Source: an uncultured Ruminococcus sp.
GTDB lineage: Bacteria > Bacillota > Clostridia > Lachnospirales > Lachnospiraceae
Reading direction: 5' to 3'
Length of the DNA: 26,426 nt
Assembly (NCBI GenBank): GCA_900553885.1
Contig: USFD01000043.1
Coordinates: 1-26,426 of the forward strand
The stretch's first letter is position 1. Each line of letters opens with the position of its first letter. Position numbers and translations under genes: made by a program. The notes below the pieces were generated by a model that had not been told where the DNA came from, did not search any database, and saw nothing but the letters and a program-made list of their open reading frames with translations. Shown piece by piece: positions 8,418 through 16,359 of this stretch.

Positions 8418-8807
8418 CTAGTTTAATGTAGCAAGTACAGCTCCTGCCTCGATGGCATCTCCTACCGCCACATCAATGCTGGCAACGGTTCCTGCCTCCG
8501 GGGCAACAACCGGAATCTCCATTTTCATCGCTTCTATAATTACAACCGGGTCGCCGGGCTGCACACTCTGTCCTACGGCAGCTTCGATTTTGAATACTTT
8601 TCCCGCAGCGCCTGCCTTAACGGTAATTCTGCCCGCACCGGAAGGACTTCCGGAAGAAGCGTCCGATGCCGCCTGTGCAGGTGCCGGTGCTGCCGGAGCC
8701 GGTACGGGTGCCGGAGCCGGAGATTGTGCCGGAGCAAAACCTGGTGTCTTTTCTTCTACTGTAACGTCATATACATTGCCATTTACTGTAATGGTATAGC
8801 TTTTCAT
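8418..8807 (-). CDS. Biotin carboxyl carrier protein of the sodium-pump decarboxylase
   Basis: A 129-residue biotin carrier that shuttles CO2 as carboxybiotin between the carboxyltransferases and the membrane beta subunit. The C-terminal biotinyl/lipoyl domain (about 58-129) contains the biotinylation motif EAMKME. It is preceded by a flexible Ala/Pro-rich linker (about residues 21-45, PAPAPVPAPAAPAPA) and a short N-terminal segment MKSYTITVNGNVYDVTVEE. The ATG at 8807 is chosen because GGAGG lies 8 bp upstream; the open frame extends to 8915 but overlaps the upstream oadG gene and has no domain character. It is equivalent to the 1.3S subunit of transcarboxylase. Confidence 0.95.
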   Translation of the reverse strand: MKSYTITVNGNVYDVTVEEKTPGFAPAQSPAPAPVPAPAAPAPAQAASDASSGSPSGAGRITVKAGAAGKVFKIEAAVGQSVQPGDPVVIIEAMKMEIPVVAPEAGTVASIDVAVGDAIEAGAVLATLN

Positions 8808-8823
8808 AGTTATATCCTCCTGA

Positions 8824-9615
8824 TTATTTCCATTTATTTGTTTTTCTCCGTTTAATTGACCGGACGACAAAATCATCCGCAGATATCCCCTCAGCTGCCG
8901 CGACAGCCGCAGCAATCACCGCTGCCAGCTCCAGATCGTTCTCTTCATTTCCGGAGGCTGTATCCGAAGCAAACGGAGACGGCTGCACCGGATTCTGTGC
9001 TGCACTCCGGGTCTGCTCAACCGGATGGGCCTTTTTCTCTCTTCGGAACTTTTTCTCAAGATCCGGAATGAATTTAAACAGCCAGATTACAAAACAGAGG
9101 AAAATCAGCACTGCAAATACCGTTCCCATTCCGAGTATTGTGTTGAGCACTGCTTTTTCCAGAATCTCTCCGGTAGAGTAGTGACCGCTGACCGTAACAC
9201 TTTCCAGATACATATTTTTATCATATTCAAACACAACTGTACCGTCCCGGTCTTCAAACTCTGCATCCGCCGTAAGAGTTGCGCCGTCCTGATCTGCTGT
9301 CATTTTAAATTCGCCGCACTGGACCAAGGCTCCGCATTCATCCAGTCCCGCCTGCCAGGCATCCAGCATGGTTATAAAATTGTCGCCTTCGATGGGAATC
9401 CCATTCTGAACCAGGTACATATCCAGTAATGTATCGGAAGAGCTTTTGTAACTTTCGATCTGTTCCTTTGTCTGAGAGTTGAAAAAGCTGACAAAATACT
9501 GGGAATAGTACTGCAGGGTCTCCTCATCATATTCTGACGTATCGGACTTGCCGCATCCTGTAAACATAAGGATCAGAATGAGGATCAGTCCGGCCAGACT
9601 AATTTTTTTCTTCAC
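8824..9615 (-). CDS. OadG-family gamma subunit with N-terminal lipoprotein domain
   Basis: A 263-residue protein combining a lipoprotein-like ectodomain with an OadG-type gamma subunit. The N-terminus is a lipoprotein signal ending in the lipobox FTGC (cysteine 21), then about 125 residues of probable extracytoplasmic domain (Gln, Asp and Glu rich). A transmembrane segment follows (about 155-180, GTVFAVLIFLCFVIWLF), then a charged cytosolic tail with the OadG-like ending LELAAVIAAAVAAAEG and a basic C-terminus. Classical OadG is only about 80 residues, so the ectodomain is an extra module; related long forms occur in other Firmicutes. The start is GTG with GAGGTG upstream. It lies 14 bp after mmdA. 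Confidence 0.85.
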   Translation of the reverse strand: MKKKISLAGLILILILMFTGCGKSDTSEYDEETLQYYSQYFVSFFNSQTKEQIESYKSSSDTLLDMYLVQNGIPIEGDNFITMLDAWQAGLDECGALVQCGEFKMTADQDGATLTADAEFEDRDGTVVFEYDKNMYLESVTVSGHYSTGEILEKAVLNTILGMGTVFAVLIFLCFVIWLFKFIPDLEKKFRREKKAHPVEQTRSAAQNPVQPSPFASDTASGNEENDLELAAVIAAAVAAAEGISADDFVVRSIKRRKTNKWK

Positions 9616-9629
9616 TTTGCTTCACCTCG

Positions 9630-11069
9630 CTAAACTGTTCCGTGTTTTTTATCCGGACGCCGCACTCTCTTTGTAAAGAGCATTTCGAATGCGCCGATTA
9701 TATATTTTCTTGTATCAGAAGGCTGGATAATGGCGTCTATAAAGCCTCTTCCCGCCGCGGAAACCGGACTTGACTGAAGGTTCCTGTACTCTGTTTCCTT
9801 TTCCCTGACAATGGACATATCCGCATCCGGATACATGATTTTTGCCGCCATTCCCGCATCCATCATTCCGATCTCAGCTGAAGGCCAGGCATATACCAGA
9901 TCAGCTCCGATGGATCTGCTGTTCATCGCAAGGCAGGCGCTTCCATAAGCTTTTCCTGTAATCAGGTTTACCTTCGGCACAGTAGCTCCTGCAAACGCAT
10001 ACGTCAGTCCGGCTGCGGCTCTGGCCATATTTTTTTCTGATTCCACATCGGCTGCAAAGCCTTCTGCCCGTGTTATGGAAAGAACAGGAATAGAGAATGC
10101 ATCGCAGAATTTTATAAAATCAGCCGCTTTCCTGCATCCGTTAACCGTGAGCACCGGTTCAAAGGACTCTGTTTTTCCGCCGTCTGCCCCGTATAAGGTG
10201 GAACGGTTTGCAACGGCACCTACAGTTGTTCCGTTAAGGCGGAGAAATCCGACAGCCATCTCTTTCGCATAATTCTTTTTCAGCTCAAAAAATTTCTGCC
10301 CGTCTGCAATCTGTGAAAGTACCAGGCCTCCGTCTTCGGCTCCGTTTTCAATCTCCGGGCAGTTCCGGTTCAGATCATCTGTGCATGGCTCTGCGAAAAC
10401 CCCGTCTTCATAGTTAGACGGGATCATGCACACCAGAGAGCGGATCTGTTCGAGTATCTCGCCCTCCGTGCCGATACCGTCAACCAGTCCGGAAACAGTG
10501 CTCTGATAAACCGCATCAGCCGTATCCAGTTCGGATACCGAATTGCCGGCCAGTGTATTGGGCGAATTAATAAAAAGCCGGCCCTCATTTTTCTCCATGA
10601 AGGTAAAATCGGCCAGTCCAGGCACCACCGCCAGCCCGCCTCCGCACATGCCGAAAATGGCAGTTATCTGGGGAACAACACCGGACGCCTCGGTCTGCTT
10701 GCGGTACAGATTTCCGAAAGCATCAAGAGCGTCTGTGGACTCCTGCAGCCGAAAGCCTGCGCAGTCAATCAGCCCGATAACCGGAGCTCCCATTTTCATA
10801 GCCATGTCATAGATATTTGTGATCTTCCTTGCATGCATCTCGCCCATGGAACCATTCAGCACATTCGGATCCTGGCTGTATACATAGACAAGGTTTCCGT
10901 CGATCAGTCCGTATCCGGTGACAACACCGTCCGACGGAGTCTTCTTTTCCTGCAGGTTGAAATCGGTGTTTCTCGCGGTGATCTCTCCGCCGATCTCAGC
11001 AAAACTGCCCGCGTCCAGCAGGGCCGCAATCCGCCTGCCTGCCGGGTTTTCTGTTGTGTTGTAGCTCAT
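9630..11069 (-). CDS. mmdA: Acyl-CoA carboxyltransferase, MmdA/transcarboxylase 12S-like
   Basis: A 479-residue crotonase-fold carboxyltransferase of the family that moves a carboxyl group between biotin and an acyl-CoA (methylmalonyl-CoA, malonyl-CoA or glutaconyl-CoA). N- and C-terminal halves carry the paired carboxyltransferase folds; visible signatures are YVYSQDPNVLNGSMGEMHA, GLIDCAGFRLQE and FGMCGGGLAVVPGLADF. The C-half has LITGKAYGSACLAMNSRSIGAD and VYAWPSAEIGMMDA. The start at 11069 is set by GGAGGG 8 bp upstream; in-frame ATGs farther up lack this. It is the first gene of the operon, with its promoter at 11150-11178. The acyl-CoA substrate is not determinable from sequence alone. 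Confidence 0.88.
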   Translation of the reverse strand: MSYNTTENPAGRRIAALLDAGSFAEIGGEITARNTDFNLQEKKTPSDGVVTGYGLIDGNLVYVYSQDPNVLNGSMGEMHARKITNIYDMAMKMGAPVIGLIDCAGFRLQESTDALDAFGNLYRKQTEASGVVPQITAIFGMCGGGLAVVPGLADFTFMEKNEGRLFINSPNTLAGNSVSELDTADAVYQSTVSGLVDGIGTEGEILEQIRSLVCMIPSNYEDGVFAEPCTDDLNRNCPEIENGAEDGGLVLSQIADGQKFFELKKNYAKEMAVGFLRLNGTTVGAVANRSTLYGADGGKTESFEPVLTVNGCRKAADFIKFCDAFSIPVLSITRAEGFAADVESEKNMARAAAGLTYAFAGATVPKVNLITGKAYGSACLAMNSRSIGADLVYAWPSAEIGMMDAGMAAKIMYPDADMSIVREKETEYRNLQSSPVSAAGRGFIDAIIQPSDTRKYIIGAFEMLFTKRVRRPDKKHGTV

Positions 11070-11149
11070 ATTCCAGCCCTCCATATTCATAAATTTATCT
11101 GACCGGAAATTCCGAAAGATTTCCGTCAGAAATAAAAACACTTACCATA

Positions 11150-11178
11150 AGTATAAACCAGCAGTATCGGGATTGCAA
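11150..11178 (-). promoter_or_regulatory. Predicted promoter of the mmdA-oadG-biotin carrier-oadB-oadA operon
   Basis: Minus-strand TTGCAA (11173-11178) and TATACT (11150-11155) are 17 bp apart, predicting a start near 11143 and a 5-prime leader of about 75 nt. It lies downstream of the hairpin that ends the leuA transcript. The gene-free stretch 11070-11401 holds this promoter, an AT-rich spacer and that hairpin. Confidence 0.7.
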
Positions 11179-11244
11179 TTTAAAACGTCAGATAACTATA
11201 TGCTAAAAAGATATTTTTTACACACAAATTCCATATAAAGCGAA

Positions 11245-11343
11245 AAAAATCTGCCGGAGTCCTGCTGGCATTGCAGATAGATAAACAGAGGCTGTATCTC
11301 AGCTTCACTATCTGCATATGCAATAGGATTCCGACAGATTTTT
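11245..11343 (-). terminator. Long hairpin with T-run downstream of leuA (probable bidirectional terminator)
   Basis: Arms 11245-11280 and 11308-11343 are complementary at 28 of 36 positions, with an inner hairpin GAGGCTG/CAGCTTC. On the minus strand the stem is followed by a run of seven T residues (complement of 11243-11249), and on the plus strand by TTTTTGCTTTT. It begins about 58 nt after the leuA stop. It is longer (99 nt) than a simple terminator. Confidence 0.75.
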
Positions 11344-11401
11344 GCTTTTCAGAATCATCTGTATTCAGAGAAATACCGCTGGATGCAATGGATTCTTCCG
11401 C

Positions 11402-13390
11402 TTATTTCCGGTTGCGGTACTGCACCGGAGTTATGTTATACATCTTCTTAAAAATCCGGTTAAAATGTTCTACATTCTGATAACCGACAGATTCGGCGAT
11501 GCTTTCCACTGTAGCACTGCTGCTCTTAAGCATTGCACGGGCCTTTTTCATTCGTACTTTTTTCAGGATATCTCCAAAGGTCATTCCGGACTTTTCCTTA
11601 ATGTATTTGGAAAGATACGGCTTGGAGAGGAAAAACTTCTCAGCCAGATCATCCAGGGTTACATCTTTATAGTTTGCATAAATATAGTTTGTAATTTCCA
11701 GGAGGCGCTCATCCTTATTTACCTGTGATTCTACAATCTCCTTGATCTTGTTTACCGCAACAACCAGCGCCTGTATGGATGCCTTGATAATGTCGGCATC
11801 GATTCCTACGCCCCAGTAACGTTTCTTGTTGCAGATTACGCCCACATAGGCAACCGCTCTTGAAGAAGAGCCTTTTGTCAGTGAATGTTCCTCGTAAACC
11901 GCCAGCTCATAACTTACATCGAAATAATGCTTGATGGCATTGCTTACTGCATCCAGACGCCCGTTTCCGACGCCGGTTATCTTCCGGTCGTTTCCGTTAT
12001 GGTGAATAACAGCATCTGCAACAATTCCGTTTTCCTGCTTAAAATGGCACTCATCCACAGTAAACACTGGTTTGGCATTAATATAATTATCCTCGAAAAT
12101 ATGGTATACCCAGTCCGGTGAAAGCTCCTTATGCGCTTTATCGGAAACATCTTTTACAAGGTATCCGACCTCTTCTTTCATCTTCTCCGGCAGACTGATG
12201 CCGAAACTCTGCTTCAGAATGTAGTTGACTCCGCCCTTTCCGGACTGGCTGTTGATCCGGATTACATCGGAATCATATCTTCTGCCCACGTCCTGAGGAT
12301 CAATAGGAAGATAAGGAACGGTCCATTTTTCGCAGTTATGCTCTTCTCTCCAGGCCATTCCTTTTGCAATTGCATCCTGATGTGAACCGGAAAACGCAGT
12401 AAATACCAGTTCTCCTGCATACGGCTGGCGGGGGGAAACTTTCATTCTTGTTACCCGCTCGTATACCTCGCAGATATCGCTCATATTTGAGAAGTCCAGT
12501 CCCGGATCCACACCCTGAGAGAACATATTCATAGCAAGAGTAATAATATCTACATTACCGGTCCGTTCCCCGTTTCCGAACAGAGTTCCCTCTATCCGGT
12601 CCGCGCCGGCAAGAATACCAAGTTCAGCATCGCTGATACCGGATCCTCTGTCGTTGTGAGGATGAAGGGAAAGAACCACGTTTTCCCGATGGAGCAGATG
12701 TTTGTTGAAATACTCTACCTGACTTGCAAATACATGGGGCATTGCATTTTCTACCGTGGTCGGAAGGTTAATAATCGCTTTATTGTCTGCTGTAGGTTTC
12801 CAGATATCCAGAACAGCGTTGCAGACTTCCAGAGCATAGTCTACTTCTGTGCCCTGGAAACTTTCCGGACTGTACTCAAAGGTAAAGTTGCCGGATGTTT
12901 CTTCGGCAAGTTTTTTCAGAAGAGCCGCACCATCTGTGGCGATCTTTTTGATCTGTTCTTTATCTTTTTTGAATACCTGTTCCCTCTGTGCAACAGAAGT
13001 GGAATTGTATACATGTATAATTGCGTGGGGAGCTCCCTTCACTGCTTCAAATGTTCTTTTGATAATATGTTCTCTGGCCTGTGTCAGCACCTGAATTGTC
13101 ACATCATCCGGAATCATATTCTGCTCAATTAATGTTCTTAAAAACTGATATTCTGTCTCAGATGCGGCAGGGAATCCCACCTCTATTACTTTAAATCCCA
13201 CATCAACAAGGAGCTGGAAAAATTCGAGTTTTTCATCCAGACTCATCGGTTCGATCAGAGCCTGATTGCCGTCTCTCAGATCCACGCTGCACCAGATGGG
13301 ATGTTTATCGATAGAATCTTTCTTCACCCAGTCATAGCAGGGCTCCGGCGGCATAAAATAAGTCTTTTCATACTTCTTCCAATTTTCCAT
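11402..13390 (-). CDS. leuA: 2-isopropylmalate synthase fused to a C-terminal AraC-type DNA-binding domain
   Basis: The 662-residue product joins a leucine-biosynthesis enzyme to a transcription-factor domain. Residues 30-310 form the catalytic TIM barrel of the long LeuA type (DLRDGNQALIEP at 37-48, metal-binding HPHNDRG at 243-249, GNGERTGN at 272-279), condensing acetyl-CoA with 2-oxoisovalerate. Residues about 430-552 match the LeuA dimer/leucine-feedback domain. LeuA of this type normally ends near here (about 550-560), but the frame continues with about 100 residues (562-662) forming two helix-turn-helices of AraC type: LDDLAEKFFLSKPYLSKYIKE and, as the second HTH signature, VESIAESVGYQNVEHFNRIF followed by TPVQYR. 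The enzyme frame shows no break, and AAGGAG precedes the ATG. Effector and targets of the HTH are inferred only. Confidence 0.93.
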   Translation of the reverse strand: MENWKKYEKTYFMPPEPCYDWVKKDSIDKHPIWCSVDLRDGNQALIEPMSLDEKLEFFQLLVDVGFKVIEVGFPAASETEYQFLRTLIEQNMIPDDVTIQVLTQAREHIIKRTFEAVKGAPHAIIHVYNSTSVAQREQVFKKDKEQIKKIATDGAALLKKLAEETSGNFTFEYSPESFQGTEVDYALEVCNAVLDIWKPTADNKAIINLPTTVENAMPHVFASQVEYFNKHLLHRENVVLSLHPHNDRGSGISDAELGILAGADRIEGTLFGNGERTGNVDIITLAMNMFSQGVDPGLDFSNMSDICEVYERVTRMKVSPRQPYAGELVFTAFSGSHQDAIAKGMAWREEHNCEKWTVPYLPIDPQDVGRRYDSDVIRINSQSGKGGVNYILKQSFGISLPEKMKEEVGYLVKDVSDKAHKELSPDWVYHIFEDNYINAKPVFTVDECHFKQENGIVADAVIHHNGNDRKITGVGNGRLDAVSNAIKHYFDVSYELAVYEEHSLTKGSSSRAVAYVGVICNKKRYWGVGIDADIIKASIQALVVAVNKIKEIVESQVNKDERLLEITNYIYANYKDVTLDDLAEKFFLSKPYLSKYIKEKSGMTFGDILKKVRMKKARAMLKSSSATVESIAESVGYQNVEHFNRIFKKMYNITPVQYRNRK

Positions 13391-13479
13391 AATTACGTAT
13401 CTCCTTATATTTCATCAATTTTATTGCTTTATTTTATCTTCACATATCCTATCACAGCTTCAGGTCATATACCAGTGAC

Positions 13480-13508
13480 AAAATTAATCATTTGTATTGA
13501 TTTATTTT
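13480..13508. promoter_or_regulatory. 29-bp inverted repeat upstream of leuA (candidate operator or weak terminator)
   Basis: Arms 13480-13490 (AAAATTAATCA) and 13498-13508 (TGATTTATTTT) match at 10 of 11 positions around a 7-nt centre. It lies 90-118 bp upstream of the leuA ATG and 10 bp beyond the dacF-like stop codon. An operator for the AraC-type domain of LeuA, or an AT-rich weak terminator, are both possible. No convincing -35/-10 pair was found between it and leuA. Confidence 0.4.
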
Positions 13509-13517
13509 AACATTTGC

Positions 13518-14738
13518 TCATATTCCAAGGAAAAAACGGTCCTTCAGCCACCTTACACATACCAGAAATGTCCTTTCTTCCACAGCGCATTCTGCAGCCG
13601 CAGGGCACTCCATCAGAAGGATGCCGTCCAGTCTGTAGCGCACGCTCCCCAGGGTCTCGCCTTCTTTCACAGGTGCTTCTACGGACTCCGGAATCTCCCA
13701 CTCTTCTGTAATCTCCTCCCCTTCTTTCATAAGAACAGAAGGCAGCTGCCCGGCAGGCAGCAGGGTCAGAGTTTTGGCGGTATCTCCCGGGTAACCATCT
13801 GAAACCGCATTTTTCACAGAAATCTGCCGCGTCGTCTGTTTCGTATCCGGAGTCCGGTAAAAATAATTTTCCAGTCCATACGTCATAAGTTTTCTTGTAT
13901 CAGCCCATTTGTACCCTTTTGCATTCGGCCATCCGCAGGCAAGAAGCGCGACAATAAAGGTACGGTCATCCTTTCGGAGAGCCCCTACATAACAGTAGCC
14001 CGCATCTGCCGTAAAACCGGTTTTCCCGGAAAGCGCGCCCTCCATCATATTCAGAAATGCATTGTGATTGGTACACTGAAAGGATCTGCCTTTTCCGCTG
14101 TCTGTAAAAGAATACTCCGGGGTTCGGGTGATTTCAAGGAATTCACTGCTTTCCTCTGAATCCATAATACAGTATTTCATAATCCGCGCCAGATCTTCTG
14201 CGGTTGTATGATGTGTTCCATTTTCATCCTGCGCATCCAGACCGTTCGGTGTGATAAAATATGTATGAAGGCAGCCCAGCTCTTCTGCCTTTCGGTTCAT
14301 AAGTCCGGCAAAACCTTCTACACTGCCTCCGATATGTTCGGCGATGGCCACCGCCGAATCATTGTGCGACTCCAGCATCAGAGAGTACAGAAGATCTTTC
14401 AGGATATAGTGTTCCCCTTCTTTCATTCCCAGTTTAACCTGCGGCTGCCCGGCTGCATTTTTACTGACTGTAACAGTATCAGAGAGATCTCCGTTCTCCA
14501 GGGTAAGAATACAGGTCATAATTTTTGTTGTGCTGGCCATCGGCCTTTCCTCTTGTCCGCTTTTCGCAAATAAAATACGCCCCGAATCCGCGTCCATCAG
14601 GACTGCCGACTGGGCGTATAAATCAGAAGGTTTTATTTCGCTTGTCTCTGTCTGAGCGCAGAGTACGGGTTTCACAGATACTGCCAAAAAAGCAGCGGCT
14701 AAAATTGTACAGAAAACGGCTTTCCATTTTTTCCTCAT
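13518..14738 (-). CDS. D-alanyl-D-alanine carboxypeptidase (S11, DacF/PBP5-like)
   Basis: A 406-residue secreted or membrane-associated D,D-carboxypeptidase that trims peptidoglycan stem pentapeptides. The N-terminal signal peptide (about 1-28, hydrophobic FCTILAAAFLAVSV then VLCA) precedes the serine-peptidase domain. All three active-site motifs are present: STTK at 69-72, SHN at 124-126 and KTG at 239-241. A PBP5-type C-terminal domain follows to about 385. The last 20 residues (FLVCVRWLKDRFFLGI) may be an amphipathic membrane anchor. It follows scpB by 93 bp, so read-through is possible, and it lies before leuA with no clear terminator apart from the AT-rich inverted repeat. Confidence 0.94.
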   Translation of the reverse strand: MRKKWKAVFCTILAAAFLAVSVKPVLCAQTETSEIKPSDLYAQSAVLMDADSGRILFAKSGQEERPMASTTKIMTCILTLENGDLSDTVTVSKNAAGQPQVKLGMKEGEHYILKDLLYSLMLESHNDSAVAIAEHIGGSVEGFAGLMNRKAEELGCLHTYFITPNGLDAQDENGTHHTTAEDLARIMKYCIMDSEESSEFLEITRTPEYSFTDSGKGRSFQCTNHNAFLNMMEGALSGKTGFTADAGYCYVGALRKDDRTFIVALLACGWPNAKGYKWADTRKLMTYGLENYFYRTPDTKQTTRQISVKNAVSDGYPGDTAKTLTLLPAGQLPSVLMKEGEEITEEWEIPESVEAPVKEGETLGSVRYRLDGILLMECPAAAECAVEERTFLVCVRWLKDRFFLGI

Positions 14739-14831
14739 ATGCGGATCGCTCCTGATGCCTGTTTGTTTACTAATAAGTCTATGATCGGGTCTGTTCCGGC
14801 AGAACAGGAGGACCGAAATTCCGTTTTCTAT

Positions 14832-15401
14832 TCAGATATCAAGGGTGAGCTGGGCTTCTTCTTCCGCTTCTTCCTTAAAATGCTCGATCTGATCCGGATT
14901 CAGCGTGGGAAGTTCATCCAGAGAATGTACATTAAACCGGCGCAGGAATTCCTCTGTAGTTCCGAAGAGCAGAGGTCTGCCGGGAGCATCCAGTCTGCCG
15001 GTCTCTTCTACCAGGCCGTATTCTACCAGTTTATTAACGGCGTGGTCGGACTTGACTCCCCGGATTTTTTCAATTTCCAGTCTGGTTACCGGCTGCCGGT
15101 ATGCAATAATGGAAAGCGTCTCAAGAAGAACATCTGTAAGTACATATCTCTTCGGCTGTTTTGCAATACGGATCAGATACTCGTACATCTCCTTTTTGGT
15201 ACACATCTGAAAGGAATTTTCCAGTTCAATTATCCGTACGCCTCTGTCCTCTTCCTCACAGCGGTCCATAAGACTATGCACTATTTTCCGTGTTGTCTCC
15301 TCATCATGTTCTATCGCTGCAGCGATCTTTCCCAGTTCCACGGAATCTCCCATTGTGAACAGGATTGCCTCAACCGCTGCCTGGAGCTTCTCAATTTCCA
15401 T
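14832..15401 (-). CDS. scpB: Segregation and condensation protein B
   Basis: ScpB is the winged-helix dimer subunit of the SMC-ScpAB condensin complex needed for chromosome segregation. The 189-residue length is usual. Visible family features are AVEAILFTMGDSVE near the N-terminus, LETLSIIAYRQPVTRLEIEKIRGV in the first winged-helix unit and GLVEETGRLDAPGRPLLFGTTEEFLRRF in the second. The ATG overlaps the last 11 bp of scpA, a typical translationally coupled arrangement. The C-terminal tail is acidic. Confidence 0.97.
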   Translation of the reverse strand: MEIEKLQAAVEAILFTMGDSVELGKIAAAIEHDEETTRKIVHSLMDRCEEEDRGVRIIELENSFQMCTKKEMYEYLIRIAKQPKRYVLTDVLLETLSIIAYRQPVTRLEIEKIRGVKSDHAVNKLVEYGLVEETGRLDAPGRPLLFGTTEEFLRRFNVHSLDELPTLNPDQIEHFKEEAEEEAQLTLDI

Positions 15402-16149
15402 TCCAGTCTTCCGTCCTTTCGATCCTAATCTCTCCGAATGTTTCTTCCTGTTTTACCCGAATCTCTCCAAGCTTCATCATCTCCAGCATTGCCAGAAAAG
15501 TAACCACGATCTGCATCCGGCTTTTCTGATTCTCCAGCATCTGACGGAAGCTGAATACCCTATGTGTCTTCAGATACTCATGTATGTAATCCAGCCGTTC
15601 CGACAGAGACACTTCTTCTTTTTCAATCTTCCCGAACTTGCTCCTCACCGGGTCGATCTTATCGTTCTGCCGTTTCATCACATCCCGGAAAACTTCATTT
15701 AACCGGGATAAGGTAAGCCCGTCAAGAAGCTTGTCCAGATCCACCGGCTCTACATATTCCTGTACTTCTTCCGGCACGTCCGGTTCCCGGTAAAGAACCA
15801 TATCCGAGTCCGTCTGCCGTTCTTTCAGTTCTTCCGCCATATACTTGTACATCTTATACTGGAGAAGCTGCTCCACCAGCTCCTGACGGGGATCCTCCTC
15901 TTCACCGTCCTCTGTCACTTCTTTCGGAAGGAGCATTCTGCACTTGATATCAAGCAGGGTGGCCGCCATAACAAGGAATTCGCTCATTACATTCAGATCT
16001 TCTCTCTGCATCTGCCGGATGTAATCCATATATTGATTGGTAATTTCTACAATCGGTATGTCATATATATCTATTTTATTTTTCTCTATCAGATGAAGCA
16101 GAAGGTCAAGCGGGCCTTCAAATGCCTCCAGTTTAACCGGTATTCCCAT
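15391..16149 (-). CDS. scpA: Segregation and condensation protein A
   Basis: ScpA is the kleisin subunit linking the SMC heads and binding ScpB. The 252-residue product begins MGIPVKLEAFEGPLDLLLHL, the classic kleisin start with FEGPLDLLLHLI, and continues KIDIYDIPIVEITNQYMDYI. The C-terminal winged-helix part ends EDWNGN. I chose the ATG at 16149 because GGAGAGG lies just upstream; the open frame extends to 16194 but without ScpA-like sequence. It overlaps scpB by 11 bp. A strong promoter is at 16264-16292. Confidence 0.96.
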   Translation of the reverse strand: MGIPVKLEAFEGPLDLLLHLIEKNKIDIYDIPIVEITNQYMDYIRQMQREDLNVMSEFLVMAATLLDIKCRMLLPKEVTEDGEEEDPRQELVEQLLQYKMYKYMAEELKERQTDSDMVLYREPDVPEEVQEYVEPVDLDKLLDGLTLSRLNEVFRDVMKRQNDKIDPVRSKFGKIEKEEVSLSERLDYIHEYLKTHRVFSFRQMLENQKSRMQIVVTFLAMLEMMKLGEIRVKQEETFGEIRIERTEDWNGN

Positions 16150-16263
16150 AACCTCTCCTGTTTTCATACCGGGGAAGCGGACTGCATGCACCATTCACCA
16201 TAAGCTGTGAAGCCGGCAGCAGGAACTCCGCTGTCCTTCCGTTGTTGTCTCATACGTCTAAAT

Positions 16264-16292
16264 ATTATACGGGAATCCGGCCGGTTTTACAA
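16264..16292 (-). promoter_or_regulatory. Predicted promoter of scpA-scpB
   Basis: Minus-strand TTGTAA (16287-16292) and a consensus TATAAT (16264-16269) are 17 bp apart, about 115 bp upstream of the scpA ATG. Confidence 0.65.
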
Positions 16293-16359
16293 TGCTTTTT
16301 TCCCTGCGGGAGCCGAAGCAGCTGCCGGACCGGCCGGCTTCATTTCCAACGTCCGGTTC

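Noticed and set aside
13530..13560. T-run inside the end of the first carboxypeptidase gene as a terminator
   Set aside because: No convincing stem precedes it, and it lies within the coding sequence.
14787..14814. CTGTTC/GAACAG inverted repeat between scpB and the carboxypeptidase gene as an SOS box or terminator
   Set aside because: The half-sites are in the opposite order from the Gram-positive GAAC-GTTC box, and no T-run follows on the minus strand.
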